From Nelumbo lutea (Eukaryota; Streptophyta; Magnoliopsida; Proteales; Nelumbonaceae): DNA of 64,000 nt. The notes below the pieces were generated by a model. It was not told where the DNA came from, did not search any database, and worked only from the letters and a program-made list of their open reading frames with translations. Every line of letters starts with the position of its first letter. Position 1 is the first letter of the stretch. The translations under genes and the position numbers were made by a program. This document shows, one piece after another, positions 43,133-54,704 of the stretch. The stretch is from positions 64,886,383 through 64,950,382 of the forward strand of contig JAKGHH010000002.1 of NCBI GenBank assembly GCA_022828595.1. The letters run 5' to 3'.

Positions 43133-43333
43133 TTGGTATGGTATTGCCTTGGATCTCAATCAAAGATGGTAGTGTTTCAGCTGCTATTTAGAACAATAGT
43201 ACTGGTATTATTATTGATGGCGGTGAATGGTGATGATAGGCTGACATCGTATGAGAATGATTTAGCAGAATCCAAAATTAAATACCTAATTGAAAATCAA
43301 GCTTCCTTTGGAAACGATGCAAATGGACTGTAA
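43133..43333 (+). CDS. Possible first exon or gene remnant with a signal peptide
   Basis: An ORF of 66 codons divergent from CIA1. A second Met at residue 12 (43166) begins a typical signal peptide: VVFQLLFRTIVLVLLLMAVNG followed by acidic DDRLTSYENDLAESKIKYL. I do not recognise the family. The reading continues into ENQASFGNDANG, where the DNA resembles the ends of a local MITE-like repeat; a GT at 43330 (CT/GTAAAT) could be a donor. The TATTTTAGGGTTT telo-box just upstream supports a real promoter. It could be a gene cut off by the transposon block from 43.3 kb on, or chance. Confidence 0.35.
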   Translation: MVWYCLGSQSKMVVFQLLFRTIVLVLLLMAVNGDDRLTSYENDLAESKIKYLIENQASFGNDANGL

Positions 43334-43562
43334 ATACCAGTTTAGCGTAAATTTGCAATCTATTTTACTTTTGTCTGTATTTGGCAATATTACATTTATC
43401 CATTCACAAATGATAGAAAATACATTTTTGAATGTATATTTATATTCAAAATAAAATGTAAAAGTATATCAATAAAAAAGAAGTAAATTTGCATTCAAGT
43501 GGGCTTTTGATAAAAAAAAAAAGGCATATGGTTTGCATCCATTACAGCTAAAAGTCTGTTTT

Positions 43563-43739
43563 AGTGCAAAACTAACCCAACTTTGCAATTTAGGTTGCGT
43601 TTGAAAATGATGCAAATATGTAGAGTGTAAAATGGTTCATATAAGGTTGCGTTTGGAAATGATACAAATAAGTGTGAATGCAAATATGTAGAGTGTAAAC
43701 CGGTTCATATAAATTTTAAAATTGGGTTAGTTTTGCACT
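43563..43739. repeat. Perfect 18-bp inverted repeat, MITE-like
   Basis: AGTGCAAAACTAACCCAA (43563-43580) has its exact complement at 43722-43739. Between them are two direct near-repeats starting GGTTGCGTTTGAAAATGAT and GGTTGCGTTTGGAAATGAT. The same TTTGGAAAC/TGATGCAAAT motif appears at the end of the ORF at 43133-43333, suggesting that a related element entered that ORF. Confidence 0.65.
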
Positions 43740-43819
43740 GAGGAATTTACCTTCTTATCAAACATGACTTTTTGTTGTAATATGCATTGGTCTGTCATTT
43801 GTCAATGCATAAATGTAAT

Positions 43820-44533
43820 TGATGCGGCACGATCCGAGCACTCCTAGCTGGTTCCTGACTGGCTCCTGCGATGGCAACGAACGGCACATGAGAAGAGGAA
43901 AATAAAGGATTTCCGGGGGATTTGCCCAGCGGGAATACTCCGAATCTTGAGTTAGAACGCTAGGGAGGAAGAAAATAGTGTAAAAGGCTAAGAGTGTAGA
44001 GATCATTATGTCTCAATATTAGCTCGTGAGCAAATAAGAGTTCAAGTTCATATCTAATTCGAGAGAGAGTTCTCCCCTTCGATAAAAGGGCTTTTATAGG
44101 GACGTTTTTGTCAAATCGGGCGTAACCGCCACTGGGCTCCTGCCGCAGTCATTACCTACCAGTGCTGCGCAGGTGGTTGTTACAATGTACTGCCCACTTG
44201 GATGAGTGACACGTTTTAAAGGGACATGCACGCCACCATCTGTCAAAAGACATGGGTGCAAACTGTCAAATGGGCAAGGACTGCGCTGTCAGTCAAGAAA
44301 CGTGGAGCAGTATGATGAGTACAGTCTTGTCAGATAGAATCTTCCTGAAAGCGTCACGTTGCTTAGTCACGGGTTACTTTGTAGTGAGCTACCTTGTCGT
44401 GCGGCGAGCTACTTTGTAGCAAGCTCTTAAGGTATTCCGAGGTGGCCCACACCAAGGTTGGTCTTTGCGGCAGTTCTTGTTGGAGCGAGTTGGTTTGAAA
44501 CAGTTAAGATCGAGGTGGCGAGTATCTCTCTAA
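43820..44533 (-). repeat. 3' LTR of the Gypsy element
   Basis: Aligns with 54705-55320 from TGATGCGGCA to TAGCAAGCTCT (44426). The further 107 nt to the Copia junction may be more LTR lost from the other copy. Confidence 0.78.
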
Positions 44534-46620
44534 CGAATTCAGGGACTACTTAAAGGAAAATGGGATAATATCATAATTAGCTCATCCTGCTACACCTCAA
44601 TTTAACGGTGTTTCAAAGAGGAGGAATAGAACCTTATTGGATATGGTCCGATCGCTTTTCATACACTCAGAGTTACTCACATCCTTTTGGGGTTACGCAT
44701 TAGAGGCTATGACTTACGTGCTGAATCGGGTTCCAACCAAATCGGTTCCGAATACTCCATATGAACTTTGGACCGAAAAGAAACCAAGTGTCAGACACTT
44801 GAAGATTTGGGGTTGTCCAACACACGTTAAAAGAACGAGTGCAGACAAGTTGGAATCCAAGACCAGTCATTGCCTATTTGTAGGCTACCCAAAAGGCTCT
44901 ATAGGTTACCTATTCTATGACCCAAGTGAGCAAAAAGTGTTCTGTAGTTGAAATGCGCAATTCTTGGAAATCGATTACATCCTGGACACCCATCGTCAGG
45001 AAGTTGTTCTTGATGAGGAGAGCTCAAGAATAGTGGGAGATGTCCCACAAGTTCCACGTAGTAACCAACCTAGAAGATCCACTCGGGTATCCAAGCCACT
45101 AGTCCGTTATGGTTATGACCAAGATAGTTACGTGGTGAAAACTTTGACTAGTGAGGAGGATTCCGTGACTTACGCAGAAGCTATGTTGGACATAGATTCC
45201 CAGAAGTGGGTGGAGGCCATGAGAACAGAGATGGACTCAATGGAGACCAATGGAGTATGGACTCTAGTAGATCCGCCCTCTGGGGTAAAAGCAATCGGTT
45301 GCAAATGAATTTACAAGAGGAAGAAGGACCCCGATGGTAGGGTTGAGACCTTCAAAGCTCGTCTGGTGGCGAAAGGGTACACTCAGAAAGAGGGCATCAA
45401 TTATGAGGAAACATTTTCGCCTGTGGCCATTCTTAAATCCATTACGATCCTGCTAGCTGTAGTAGTATACCATGATTATGAGATCTGGCAGATGGATGTC
45501 AAAACTACATTCCTAAATGGAGATCTTACTGAAGATATCTATATGCAGCAGCCGCAAGGCTTCATAGCTACGGGTCAGGAAAACATGGTATGTAAACTTA
45601 ATATATCCATTTATGGACTTAAGCAAATTTCTAAAAGTTGGAACATCCGTTTTGACCCTGTTGTCAAATCGTTTGACTTCGAGTAGAATTCGGATGAACC
45701 CTATGTTTACAGGAAGTACAGTGGAGATAAGGTTACCTTTTTGGTTCTGTATGTAGATGACATTCTACTCATTGGAAATGATGTAGGAATGTTAACTATG
45801 GTGAAAGTATGGTTTTCACAACAATTCTCCATGAAAGATCTTGGAGAGGCATCCTATATACTAGGTCTTCGACTCTATAGAGATAGATCGAAGCGGATAA
45901 TAGGATTATCCCAATCTGCTTACATTGACAAAATAGTCAAAAGATATAGCATGTAAAACTCGAAGAAAGGAAACGTTCCTTTTAGGCATGGAATCACTCT
46001 CTCCAAGAAGATGTCTCCTAAGACTTCTGAGGAGATTGATGGCATAAAAGACGTTCCCTATGCCTCTGCCGTAGGGAGCATCATGTATGCCATGCTATGC
46101 ACTCGTCTTGACATTGCTCAGGTAGTGAGTACAGTAAGCAGATTCCAGGCCAACCCAGGGCAGGAGCACTGGACTGCTGTGAAAAACATACTTAAGTACC
46201 TTCGAAGGACAAAAGAGTTTTGTCTAATATTCGACAGTAGCTCACTAAGATCCAAGGGTATACAGATGTCAATTTTCAATCGAATCCAAATGATAGAAAG
46301 TCTACATCTGGATATGTTTTCACGATAGGATCGTGTGCTGTTTGCTGGAAAAGCAGCAAACAGGGGTCCACTGCAGACTCCACAACTAAGGCCGAGTACA
46401 TTGCCGCAAGTGAGGCTGCCTTACGAATGAAGGTGTTCATTCCTGAATTTGAAATTTAGCACATCACCCATTCCATTGTTGTGTGACAACGGGAGGTTGA
46501 TGTTGAGAGGTAGCATCAACGGAGAATGTGGCAGATCCATTGACTAATCCACTGACACAGAAAGTGTTTGAGAAACACGTGGAAAGCATGGGACTCCGGC
46601 TTGAACCTGATTGAACCTAA
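44534..46620 (+). pseudogene. Copia integrase-RT-RNase H, many stops
   Basis: Pieces: [20 protein letters not shown] (44637-44951), MRTEMDSMETNGVWTLVDPP (to 45308), MAKGYTQKEGINYEETFSPV with IWQMDVKTTFLNGDL (45366-45686), YVDDILLIGND (45741-45956), PYASAVGSIMYAMLCTRLDI (46011-46328), then RNase H with STTKAEYIAASEAA in another frame. Stops at 44949, 45306, 45684 and 45954 each fit a single C-to-T or G-to-A change (for example the Trp of GCKW). Unlike the other LTR elements here, both RT catalytic motifs (MDVK, YVDD) are kept. Confidence 0.85.
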
Positions 46621-46634
46621 GTGCAAGTGGGAGC

Positions 46635-48418
46635 TGTTAGACAGTTTTGTATGCCCTTAGCTTCAATCAGAATGATGTACTTTATGAGTTTATTGTAAAT
46701 AAATAAAAGTGCATATTTGATTCATGTTCCCTTGGTATGTTTATGTGTAATACCTTTAAACTAGACACTTAATGAGACTCGTGTTAGTTTAGAATGTTCA
46801 CAGCCAATGGGTCGGTCTGGGGAGACCTATCCTGATAAGGCTGACACTGTGGTGCCACCAAGTCGGTTGGGGTGGCCTATCTCAGTTGCTAGGGTGAGAC
46901 CCTAGGCACATACAGTGTAGGATTAATTGAATCTATTAACTGGACCAGATTTTCGGTGTTGCCCTGGACCTTGGAGATTGATGGGCAAAACTGGAAAGTT
47001 ACACCCAACCCCTACACTCGATTATGATACTGCACTATGTGTCGGATTGGGCTGTCTTTGATATACCAATCAGTGAGATCCTTAGCGGGGGTCAAAACCT
47101 GGGTATGTTGGGACAATCTGAGAATTCATCTGAGTGGGTGATCGTAGTGACAGGATCAGCCCTTTTGTCGGACAAAGGTAATGATCGGGGATGCACTCTC
47201 ACTGATGGAAACCAAGACTGCCGGTAGCCGATTTCAATCGTTGAGATTTGTTTTGCAAAAATGTTTTAATTCCTAGGATCCATATAAGTAGAGAGTGCAA
47301 CACTGTTCCTTGCATTTGCCCACAATCCCTGGGTGTTACAAGGTGGCTTGGCCTAAGGACCACTTAGGGTAAGTGTTGGGCCCATAGAGCCCATTTGATG
47401 GATTTTAGGGGTGCACTGTCCATAACAGTGTATTCGGTCAGGCCTTGTAACAAAGGTTGGGCCAAACCCATGTGGCTGATGTGTAGATCAATGCTTGGAT
47501 CCCACAGCATACAAGTAAGCCCAACTGGGCAACAATTAAGAAGGTTAAGTGAGCACATAAGCTGAATGGGCCTAAAGCCCATTTCGAACAGGGCTATTTA
47601 ATTAGTTAATTATGGGGCGAATTCTGAGATGGATTAGCAGATAGGATAGGGTCTTGACCATATCCACTCAGAGAGTCCAGATCTGAATGTGATTCAAATC
47701 TAGAAACCTCCTAATGAGATTAGGAGAAAGCTAATCTAATATGCAGATAAGATAAGGGTTTATCCTTATCACCTAAAGAGAGGGCTGATCCAAATATGAT
47801 TTGGATAAGCAGCTCCTAATTGGATTAGGAGCTAATCTTTTAGGTTAACAAAAGAAGGAGGGGGCGGTAGCCTTTAAGAGACAGAGATATTCATATCCTC
47901 TTTAGTGTAGAAAAACACAGAAGAAAGAATTAAGCAACCGTGCAGAATTCTTTCATACCGCCTTCTTGTTCCTGCCGCCCTGTTTGCCAGTTCGATCTCC
48001 AGTTGTGGGAGAAGTCAAGATTCGATCTTGACATCAGTTCTTTGAGAAAGAATTGATAGGAAGCTGTGCTCACGTGCCATCTTGCTATTTCTTGCAAATG
48101 ACAGAATTCTTGGCAAAGAATACTGTTGATTCTGCTCCATCCTGCACTGCACCATTTTCAGTGGGAGCAGTCTTTGGATCCTTCCTTGGGCGTGAACACC
48201 TTCGTTTGGAGATACTATTTCTCCATATCAGGTATAATCCTCCTCTACTTCTTTTGGTTCAGATCTGGTTCAGTTTATGGTTCAAGATTGATCATTGGAA
48301 ATATGATTTTCTAAATAGGGAATGCGATTCCCAGTTGAAGGGAGAGAAAATTTTTTGAAATTCGCCCCCTCATTCCACAAGATTTGAGCATCCATACGAT
48401 GGATCTCTCATCCCTTCA
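46635..48418 (+). repeat. Copia LTR, 1.78 kb
   Basis: Starts TGTTAGACAG right after a purine tract and ends CCCTTCA just before the primer binding site. Same family as the solo LTR at 27614-29526. It contains two or more inverted and direct short repeats (GATAAG/CTTATC around 47650-47850) but no gene. Confidence 0.85.
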
Positions 48419-48419
48419 G

Positions 48420-48432
48420 TGGTATCAGAGCC
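48420..48432 (+). other. Copia primer binding site
   Basis: TGGTATCAGAGCC one base after the LTR end, the same initiator-tRNA site as in the other Copia element. Confidence 0.88.
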
Positions 48433-49385
48433 ACGGTTCAAATCTTGAACCAATTTGTTTTATATCTGAACCTACGCAAATGGGCAGAAGGCGTTCTACC
48501 CGATTTGCGCAGATATGGGTTTTGGGAAATTTGTTCCCAAAATCAATGAGCGAATAATCTGAAATTAACTTCATATAAATCTGATTATTGTTTAGAATTG
48601 TTCTTTATGCTTTTCTTGATTTATGGGTTGTTCGTACAAGAGGAGATCGAAATCTTGATTTGCGCAGGGAACCTGCGTTTTTTGTAGTTTTTGGATTACT
48701 TTATCACATTTGGTTTGTAAAATTATTTATTTTTTTTTTTAGACTGAATGTATAGGTATTCAATCTGATGTAATTATTAATAGAAATTAGGATTTCTATT
48801 TATTTTATTTTTGGATCGAAGATGGCGGCGCATAAAAGGAGATTTCGCAGATAGGAAAATTACAATCTGCGATTTGTAGTTTGTGAAACTGCAACCTGTG
48901 ATCTAACATCTGTTTTGCAGGAAGGATTGTGCGAACAACCCTGATAGACTGATTCTTTATTGTTCTTTTATCAGAATTTAATTTCATATTATTTTCTTGA
49001 ATTAAAGATTTAATTAAAGATCAAACCCTATACCCATTTGAACCAAGATTGGTTCAAATTGTTTGGACTGAATATAGGGTTTAATCAAGGCTAAAAGTCA
49101 GTCCTAATTTTCCCATTAATGGGCATAAGGATTGATATTTAATTAAATGGTTAATTCGGCCCAACCTGTAAAGGCCCAGTTTTAAATAGTTAAAACTGCT
49201 AAAAGCCCACTTAACACATAAAGCTATATGGGCTGAACCATTCGGCCCATATACCTAGATAATATTAATGGTTAATATTATGGATTTAAAATGGGTTTCA
49301 AATGGGCCTTACAGATGATTAATTGATTGGATTTAAAATGGATTTAAAATGGATTTAAAATGGGCTTCAAATGGGCCCATAAAGC
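48433..49385 (+). other. Copia 5' leader, no gag
   Basis: About 950 nt with no long frame, ending in three short direct repeats of TGGATTTAAAA/TGGGCTTCAAA type (49330-49378). The junction to Gypsy integrase lies at about 49380-49390. Confidence 0.6.
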
Positions 49386-49389
49386 TACC

Positions 49390-50391
49390 CATTTCACTCG
49401 GTAGGGTCCTTCCTTATCGGTCTGAGTTTGCCAGCACCGGGCTCAGGTACCATAACTTTACGAAGGACAAGGTCACCGACGTAGAGGTTCTGCTTCTTGA
49501 TCCTGCGGTCCTGATATATGTGAGGTCCCTTACTTCGTCAAGTAGGTCGAGCTTGGTACGGAGCTCATCTTCATTTGCCTTGTCGCCGTATGCTTCTAGT
49601 CGTAGCGATGGAACCTCGATCTCAGCTAGGATGACTGCCTCGGTGCCATATGTGAGGTTGAAGGGAGTCTCTCCTGTGGCGGTTTTCTCAGTGGTTCGGT
49701 AAGCCCATAAAACACTAGGTAGCTCGTTCGCTCATAGTCTTTTAGCTTGGTCTAACCATGCCTTCAGTCCGCAAAGTATAGCTCTGTTCGTGACTTCTGC
49801 TTGACTGTTTGCTTGAGGGTGCACGACTGAAGTGAAGTTCTGTCGGATCCCCATGTCTTGGCACCAGTTCTAGAATTTGATGTCCTCGAACTGCTCTCCG
49901 TTATTAGAGATTAATACCCGAGGTAACTCAAAGCGACACACTATGTTCTTCCAAAAGAAGTTATGAATGTTTCGGGCTGTGATTGTTACAAGAGGTTTGA
50001 CTTCTACCCACTTAGTGAAATAATCCACTACTACCACTAGAAATTTCCTTTGGCCTGTTGCTGGTGGAAACGGTCCAAGTATATTGATGCCCCATTGTAC
50101 AAAAGGCCACAGACTAGTAAGATACTTGAGATCAGTAGCGGGCTGATGGTGGATGTTGGCATGTCTCTGGCACTTGTCACACTTTCTAACGAGCTCAACG
50201 ATGTCTGCTTTCATTGTTGGCCAGTAGTATCCCTGTTGTAGTGCTTTTTGGGCGAGGGCCCTGCCCCCCAAGTGTCCGCTGCACAGGCCCTCATGAGTGT
50301 CGCGGAGCACGAACTCGACTTCGGAAGGTCGCAAGTAGCGCAGGTAGGGGAGCGTGTAGGATCTTCGGTACAGGCATTCGTCTATTATCAC
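49390..50391 (-). pseudogene. Gypsy integrase
   Basis: Zinc-binding HHCC: EGLCSGHLGGRALAQKALQQ then CDKCQRH. The core WGINILGPFPPATGQRKFLV has Asn where families have Asp (GMDILGP). ISNNGEQFE has Asn for the second Asp (SDNG). The C-terminal part to 49390 (NELPSVLWAYRTTEKTATGE, TPFNLTYGTEAVILAEIEVP, then DLVLRKVMVPEPG) lies in other frames. Confidence 0.8.
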
Positions 50392-50399
50392 GTATTTGG

Positions 50400-51030
50400 C
50401 TACCTGACGCTCTACCCTTTTGGCGGCATTGCGGTCTACAGGGAGGGTCCCGTGTAGCAGGAAGCTCGCGAGTGGAACAATCTAGCTCGACTCTGCTTGA
50501 ACGACAGGAGCGACCTCCTCTGCCCCCCCCCCCGAGAGTGCTAGGCCATGGCAGGTTCTCTATGTACACGGTTTTCATGGTATTATCATTGGTGCTGGCT
50601 AACCGGGACAGGGCGTCGGCCTCAGCATTCTCAGACCTCGAGACTTTCTTGATGAAGTGTGACTGGAAGTTGGGCAGAGCCTCTCTTACTTTGGTCAAGT
50701 CGGGACTTGCCTAATTCGCGAGCTTCGTATTCTCCTGTGACCTAATTGACCATGAGTTGGGTATCGCTGCAGATGATAATGTGCTTGGCTTTCATCTCCT
50801 TGGCTAGAGCTAGCCCGGTTATCAACTGGTTCGAGGAGCCATCTACGTGAAGGATTCCGGGCTCCTCATCCCAATTCGCTCTTGGCATAACTAGGAGAGA
50901 TGCCGCACTGGCTGCTACCTCACCGTGCTCGGACTCAACTGGCTTGGGAGCTCCGGGCTCGCCCGAGCTGGGGGCCTCGTGCTCAACCGACCAGGGGACT
51001 TCGGAGCTGAAAGTGCACTCCGCAACGAAA
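50400..51030 (-). pseudogene. Gypsy tether region between the RNase H domains
   Basis: 50291-50698 reads FIKKVSRSENAEADALSRLA, the end of the second, archaeal-type RNase H domain typical of the Tat group. 50700-51030 codes for its start (ANQLITGLALAKEMKAKHII-like) in shifted frames. A run of ten C at 50524-50533 breaks the frame. Confidence 0.6.
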
Positions 51031-51035
51031 TCTAC

Positions 51036-51614
51036 TTAGGCTTGGACCTTGATAGTAGTTCGCGGCTTATATTGGAGGTCGTACTCACTGAGCTCAACGA
51101 CCCACTTCGTCAATCGACCAGAGACCTCGGACTTGAGTAGGACTTGCCTCAGAGGTTTGTTGGTGAGGAGGATAACAGTATGAGATTGAAAGTACGGGCA
51201 AAGCTTTCGAGCGGCAATGACCAGTGCATACGCCAGTTTTTCTATTTCCAAATATCTTGTTTCTGCTTTGTGCAACACCTTACTAACATAGTAGATAGGT
51301 CATTGGACCCGATCTACCTCTTTTATTAGTACGGAGCTGACCACTTTGTCACTTGCCGAGAGGTACAACTCTAAAACATCGCCCTCTTCGGGCCTAGTCA
51401 AGACCGGTATTCCAATGAGGTACCTTTTGAGCTCGTCAAACGCGAGTTGACAATCTTGGGTCCATTCAAACCCTTTGCTTTTAATTGCATTAAAGAACGG
51501 TAGGCAGCAATCTGCTGGCTTGGACATGAAGCGGCTCAGGGCGGTTATCCGGCCATTCAGCCTCTGAACCTCCTTCATTTTTCGGGGTGGTCTCATATCC
51601 GGTTTACAATGCAT
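51036..51614 (-). pseudogene. Gypsy RT thumb and RNase H
   Basis: 51300-51614: MKEVQRLNGRITALSRFMSK, FEWTQDCQLAFDELKRYL and LYLSASDKVVSSVLIKE (RNase H start). 51036-51278: LHKAETRYLEIEKLAYALVI, SHTVILLTNKPLRQVL and TKWVVELSEYDLQYKPRTTI. The usual TD (LTDQPL) reads TN. The frames are separated by a stop at about 51300. Confidence 0.8.
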
Positions 51615-52105
51615 CTCATAAATTTACCCGATGTGACACCAAAGACACATTTATTCAGGTTTAGCTTCATATTGAATCTATGTAGGATTTCAAAAACTAA
51701 CTTCAAGTCTTGTATTAAATCGCATGAGAATTGGGTTTTGACGACCATGTCGTCTACATAACATTCTATCTTTTGGCCAATCAATGGCTCAAACAGTTTG
51801 TTTACAAGTCTTTGAAAGGTCACCCCAACATCTTTTAGCCCAAAGGGCATGACCTTGTAGCAGTACAGGCCGAATTTGGTTATGAAGGCAGTCTTTTCTT
51901 CATCTGTCGGGTCCATCCAGATCTGATTGTAGCCCGAGTAGGCTTCTAGAAAACTCAGCAACTCGTGCCCCGAGGTCATGTCCACCAGACGGTCGATTAT
52001 GGGGAGTGGGAAGCAGTCCTTTGGGCAAGTTCGGTTCAGGTCGGTGTAGTTGGCGCACATGCGCCATTTACTGTTAGCCTTTTTCACCAAAACAGGGTTG
52101 GCCAC
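51593..52105 (-). pseudogene. Gypsy reverse transcriptase, motif A aspartate lost
   Basis: MANPVLVKKANSKWRMCANY, TDLNRTCPKDCFPLPIIDRL, LLSFLEAYSGYNQIWM, MPFGLKDVGVTFQRLVNKLF, YVDD at 116-119. Tat-clade elements read LSFMDAYSGYNQI; here residue 54 is Glu, so the first catalytic Asp is replaced. The 5' part of RT continues upstream (52110-52200) in another frame. Confidence 0.83.
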
Positions 52106-52801
52106 CCAGCTCGGGTAATAGACTTCCCTGATAAAATCGGCTGCAAGGAGCTTCCCGACCTCCTCGTCGATCGCCCTCCATCGCTCTGGGGCTAGGTTGC
52201 GTTTCTTCTACCAAACGGGCCTAACTACAGGATTAGTATTAAGTTTATGAGTATTGATGCTAGGGTCTATTCCGGGCATTTCTGCTGCAGACCATGCAAA
52301 AATATCTAAATTTTCAAGTAAAAAGCGTACCAGTTTAGATCGCAAGGGCTCCTTAATGGAAGCACCGATCTAAAGAGTTTGGGCTGTGTCTTCCTCCGAG
52401 GCCGGGATGGAGACGGTTTCTTCTATGGGCACAGCTCGCTCATCGCTTTGCTCCGTAGGTCGCTCCAACTCGAGGTCATTGGCCACCTTGATTTTTCCCT
52501 TAAGGGCGGTGACGTAGCATTTGCAAGACTCCAGTTGGTCACCTCGCGCTACCCCGATGCCAAAGTCCGTGGGGAACTTCATGGCCAAGTAATAGGTGGA
52601 CACCACAACCCGTAAGGCATGGGTAATCGGGCGACCTACTATGGCGTTATATGGGGAGGGGGTCGCGACCACTAGGAAATGGTGGTTGAGCCTCACTATG
52701 CTAGGCTAGGTGCCGACTTCCATAGGTACTGTTACCCTTCCCGAGGGCTGAACTTTTTCTCTGTTGAAGCCTACCAGAGGAGTGTTCGCGGGCTTTAAGT
52801 C

Positions 52802-53506
52802 TTACTCTTGAAGCTGGAGTTGGTCGAAGGCCGCTTTGAAGAGGGTGTCTGCTGAGCTGCCCGAATCAACAAGGATACGCCTAACTTCAAAGTTGTTGAT
52901 CTTCATCTTTATGACGAGCGCATCGTCATGGGGGTAGTGGATCCTGTGCGCGTCGTCCTCTGTAAAGAAGATGGGGTCTTCTGTCCTTGGTCGTTTTGGT
53001 GGGTTCCACTCTTCACCGCCGGTCTCACGAGCTGATGCGCAAGCTGCTGCTGAGGTGCAGCCCGCCACAATCGAACCTCCGACTATGACATGGATGGTCC
53101 ACCGAATTGGTCTCTCTTCGAGGGGCTGCTTTTGCGGTTGTTCCGCCTGCCTACTGGACTCAAGAGCGTCTCTACTTTGTTCCCCTTGTCGACCTACTTT
53201 ATTATTATTATTATTTTGTACAAAATTTCTCAAATATCCATAACGGATGAGTTCTTCTATCTCATTGCAAAGATTTTTACAATTTTTGGTATTATGGCCA
53301 TGAGTTGTGTCATTCTTCTTCCTGCTATCACCTTGAGACGGGGGTTCTGGCTCCCTCTTTCTTTTTTTTTGGGGGGGCTTGCTCGCCTTTTGGTTGATTT
53401 CCTCCTCTATCCCTATAAATCGATCCACTTGAATTCTTTGTGGGTGATGCCTTGCTTGGCTGCTGTGAGGCAAACTACGGGATCCAGGTCGGGTATTTGC
53501 AAACAA
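52802..53506 (-). pseudogene. Gypsy gag C-terminus and aspartic protease
   Basis: A 234-codon frame: PDLDPVVCL..KQGI-like residues lie just upstream; it contains HGHNTKNCKNLCNEIEELIR (zinc-knuckle remnant) and ends with EVRRILVDSGSSADTLFKAA, the Tat-type protease active site (DSGSSAD). The residues after it are cut by a stop. Confidence 0.8.
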
Positions 53507-53509
53507 GCG

Positions 53510-54618
53510 TCATTTAACCGCTTGATGTAGCTTCGGATGGACTCCCCTTCCTTTTGCACTATGCCGAGGTGGCTCTCCTGAGTTCACGGACACCTTTTGC
53601 TGGTGACGAAGTGAGAGGTCAAAGCTTGCACGAACTTCTTCCAACTTCTTATTGAGTCGGGCACAAGGTTTCGGTACCAGGTGCGGGCTACTCCTTTGAA
53701 AGTGGTGGAGAAGGCCACGCACATGCAGGACTTGCTAGCTCTTGCTAGGTGCATATGGGACTAAAAAGCGTCCACGTGGTCATTTGGATCGAAAGACCCA
53801 TCGTACTTATCTAGAGGAGGGAGCTTGAAATCCCTTGTCATGGGGACAACAAGGAGTTCTAGAGATAACGGGGAAGAGACTGAGAGGAGAGGGGTAGCTT
53901 TCACTTTACCTGAGCATACCTCATATTTTCCTTTGAGCTCGTAAGAGACTCGAGTAGTAGTTCGGCGAGCTCGTCGACGTCTTCATTGCTGCTTTGCTAG
54001 CTCCGCGAGTGGGAGCTCGAACTGCGAAGGCTGGGATGAGATGGGCTTGGTTGGATGGGTGGCCCCCGACCTGCCTACAAGCTGTGAGGCGGGGGTAGCT
54101 GGCCTCTCCTTCTTGCTATGGGAGGAGGCTTGGCTCTTGGTAGGATCTTGAGCCTGGGAGGCCTCTCCCCGGTGAGGAAGTCTTTCACTCTGGCGGGAAG
54201 GCTTGGTCTTCTTTGTGACCGGATGCCAAGGGGGAAGCGACGGCTGGGCCTGAGGCAGAGAGGGGAACTGCTACTAGTACTGGTACTGGGAGACCTGGTG
54301 CAGCACTTGTTGTTGGTAGATTTGAAATTGTTGAAATTGTTGCATTTGAGCTTGCATGGCCCGCATACATTGCATTATGTCCTCCAATTGGTTCGGGCTG
54401 GCCGCTAGAGGCACAACCGAGGGTTCACCAAAGGTTGCTCCAACTGCGAAAGGGAGTGGAGCAACCGCGAATGCCACTATAAAAGGCACGTTCAAAATGG
54501 GGACTCCATCCACGGAGAGGGGGACGGTGAACTGTCCAATACAGACAATAGGAAGCTGGGGCTGCTCCCCAGAAGCATTCTGGCTGGTGCAACGTCCGAC
54601 ATTGCTGGAAGAAGCCAT
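53510..54618 (-). pseudogene. Gypsy gag, broken
   Basis: ATG at 54616-54618 and a 114-codon Gln-rich N-terminus (MQCMRAMQAQMQQFQQFQIY). Later frames carry the retrotransposon gag core: near 53700-53560 the minus strand reads FSTTFKGVARTWYRNLVPDS then SWKKFVQALTSHFVTSK. 53860-54250 is frameshifted. Confidence 0.72.
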
Positions 54619-54704
54619 GAATGCTTAGAGTTTTTTTTTTGGAAGAGAAACTATGAAAGCTTAGATGAAGGCTTTTAGAAGCGTTTCCCATAGACAATAC
54701 CAAT

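Larger units (their letters stand above)
44534..49385 (+). mobile_element. Permuted Copia fragment: pol, LTR, then 5' leader
   Basis: It begins in mid-integrase (EFRDYLKENGI). It runs through RT and RNase H (to about 46620), a purine-rich tract GCAAGTGGGAGC (46623-46634), one LTR (46635-48418), then a tRNA-Met primer binding site (48420-48432) and about 950 nt of leader (to about 49385), where Gypsy integrase resumes. gag, protease and the start of integrase are absent. A single LTR flanked by pol on one side and leader on the other is what a one-LTR circle, or a tandem pair joined through a shared LTR, would give. Confidence 0.8.

Noticed and set aside
49349..49702. Plus-strand ORF over the Gypsy integrase end
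   Set aside because: It is the shadow of the integrase C-terminal region on the minus strand; likewise for the ORFs at 50214-50714, 52971-53243 and 54356-54628.
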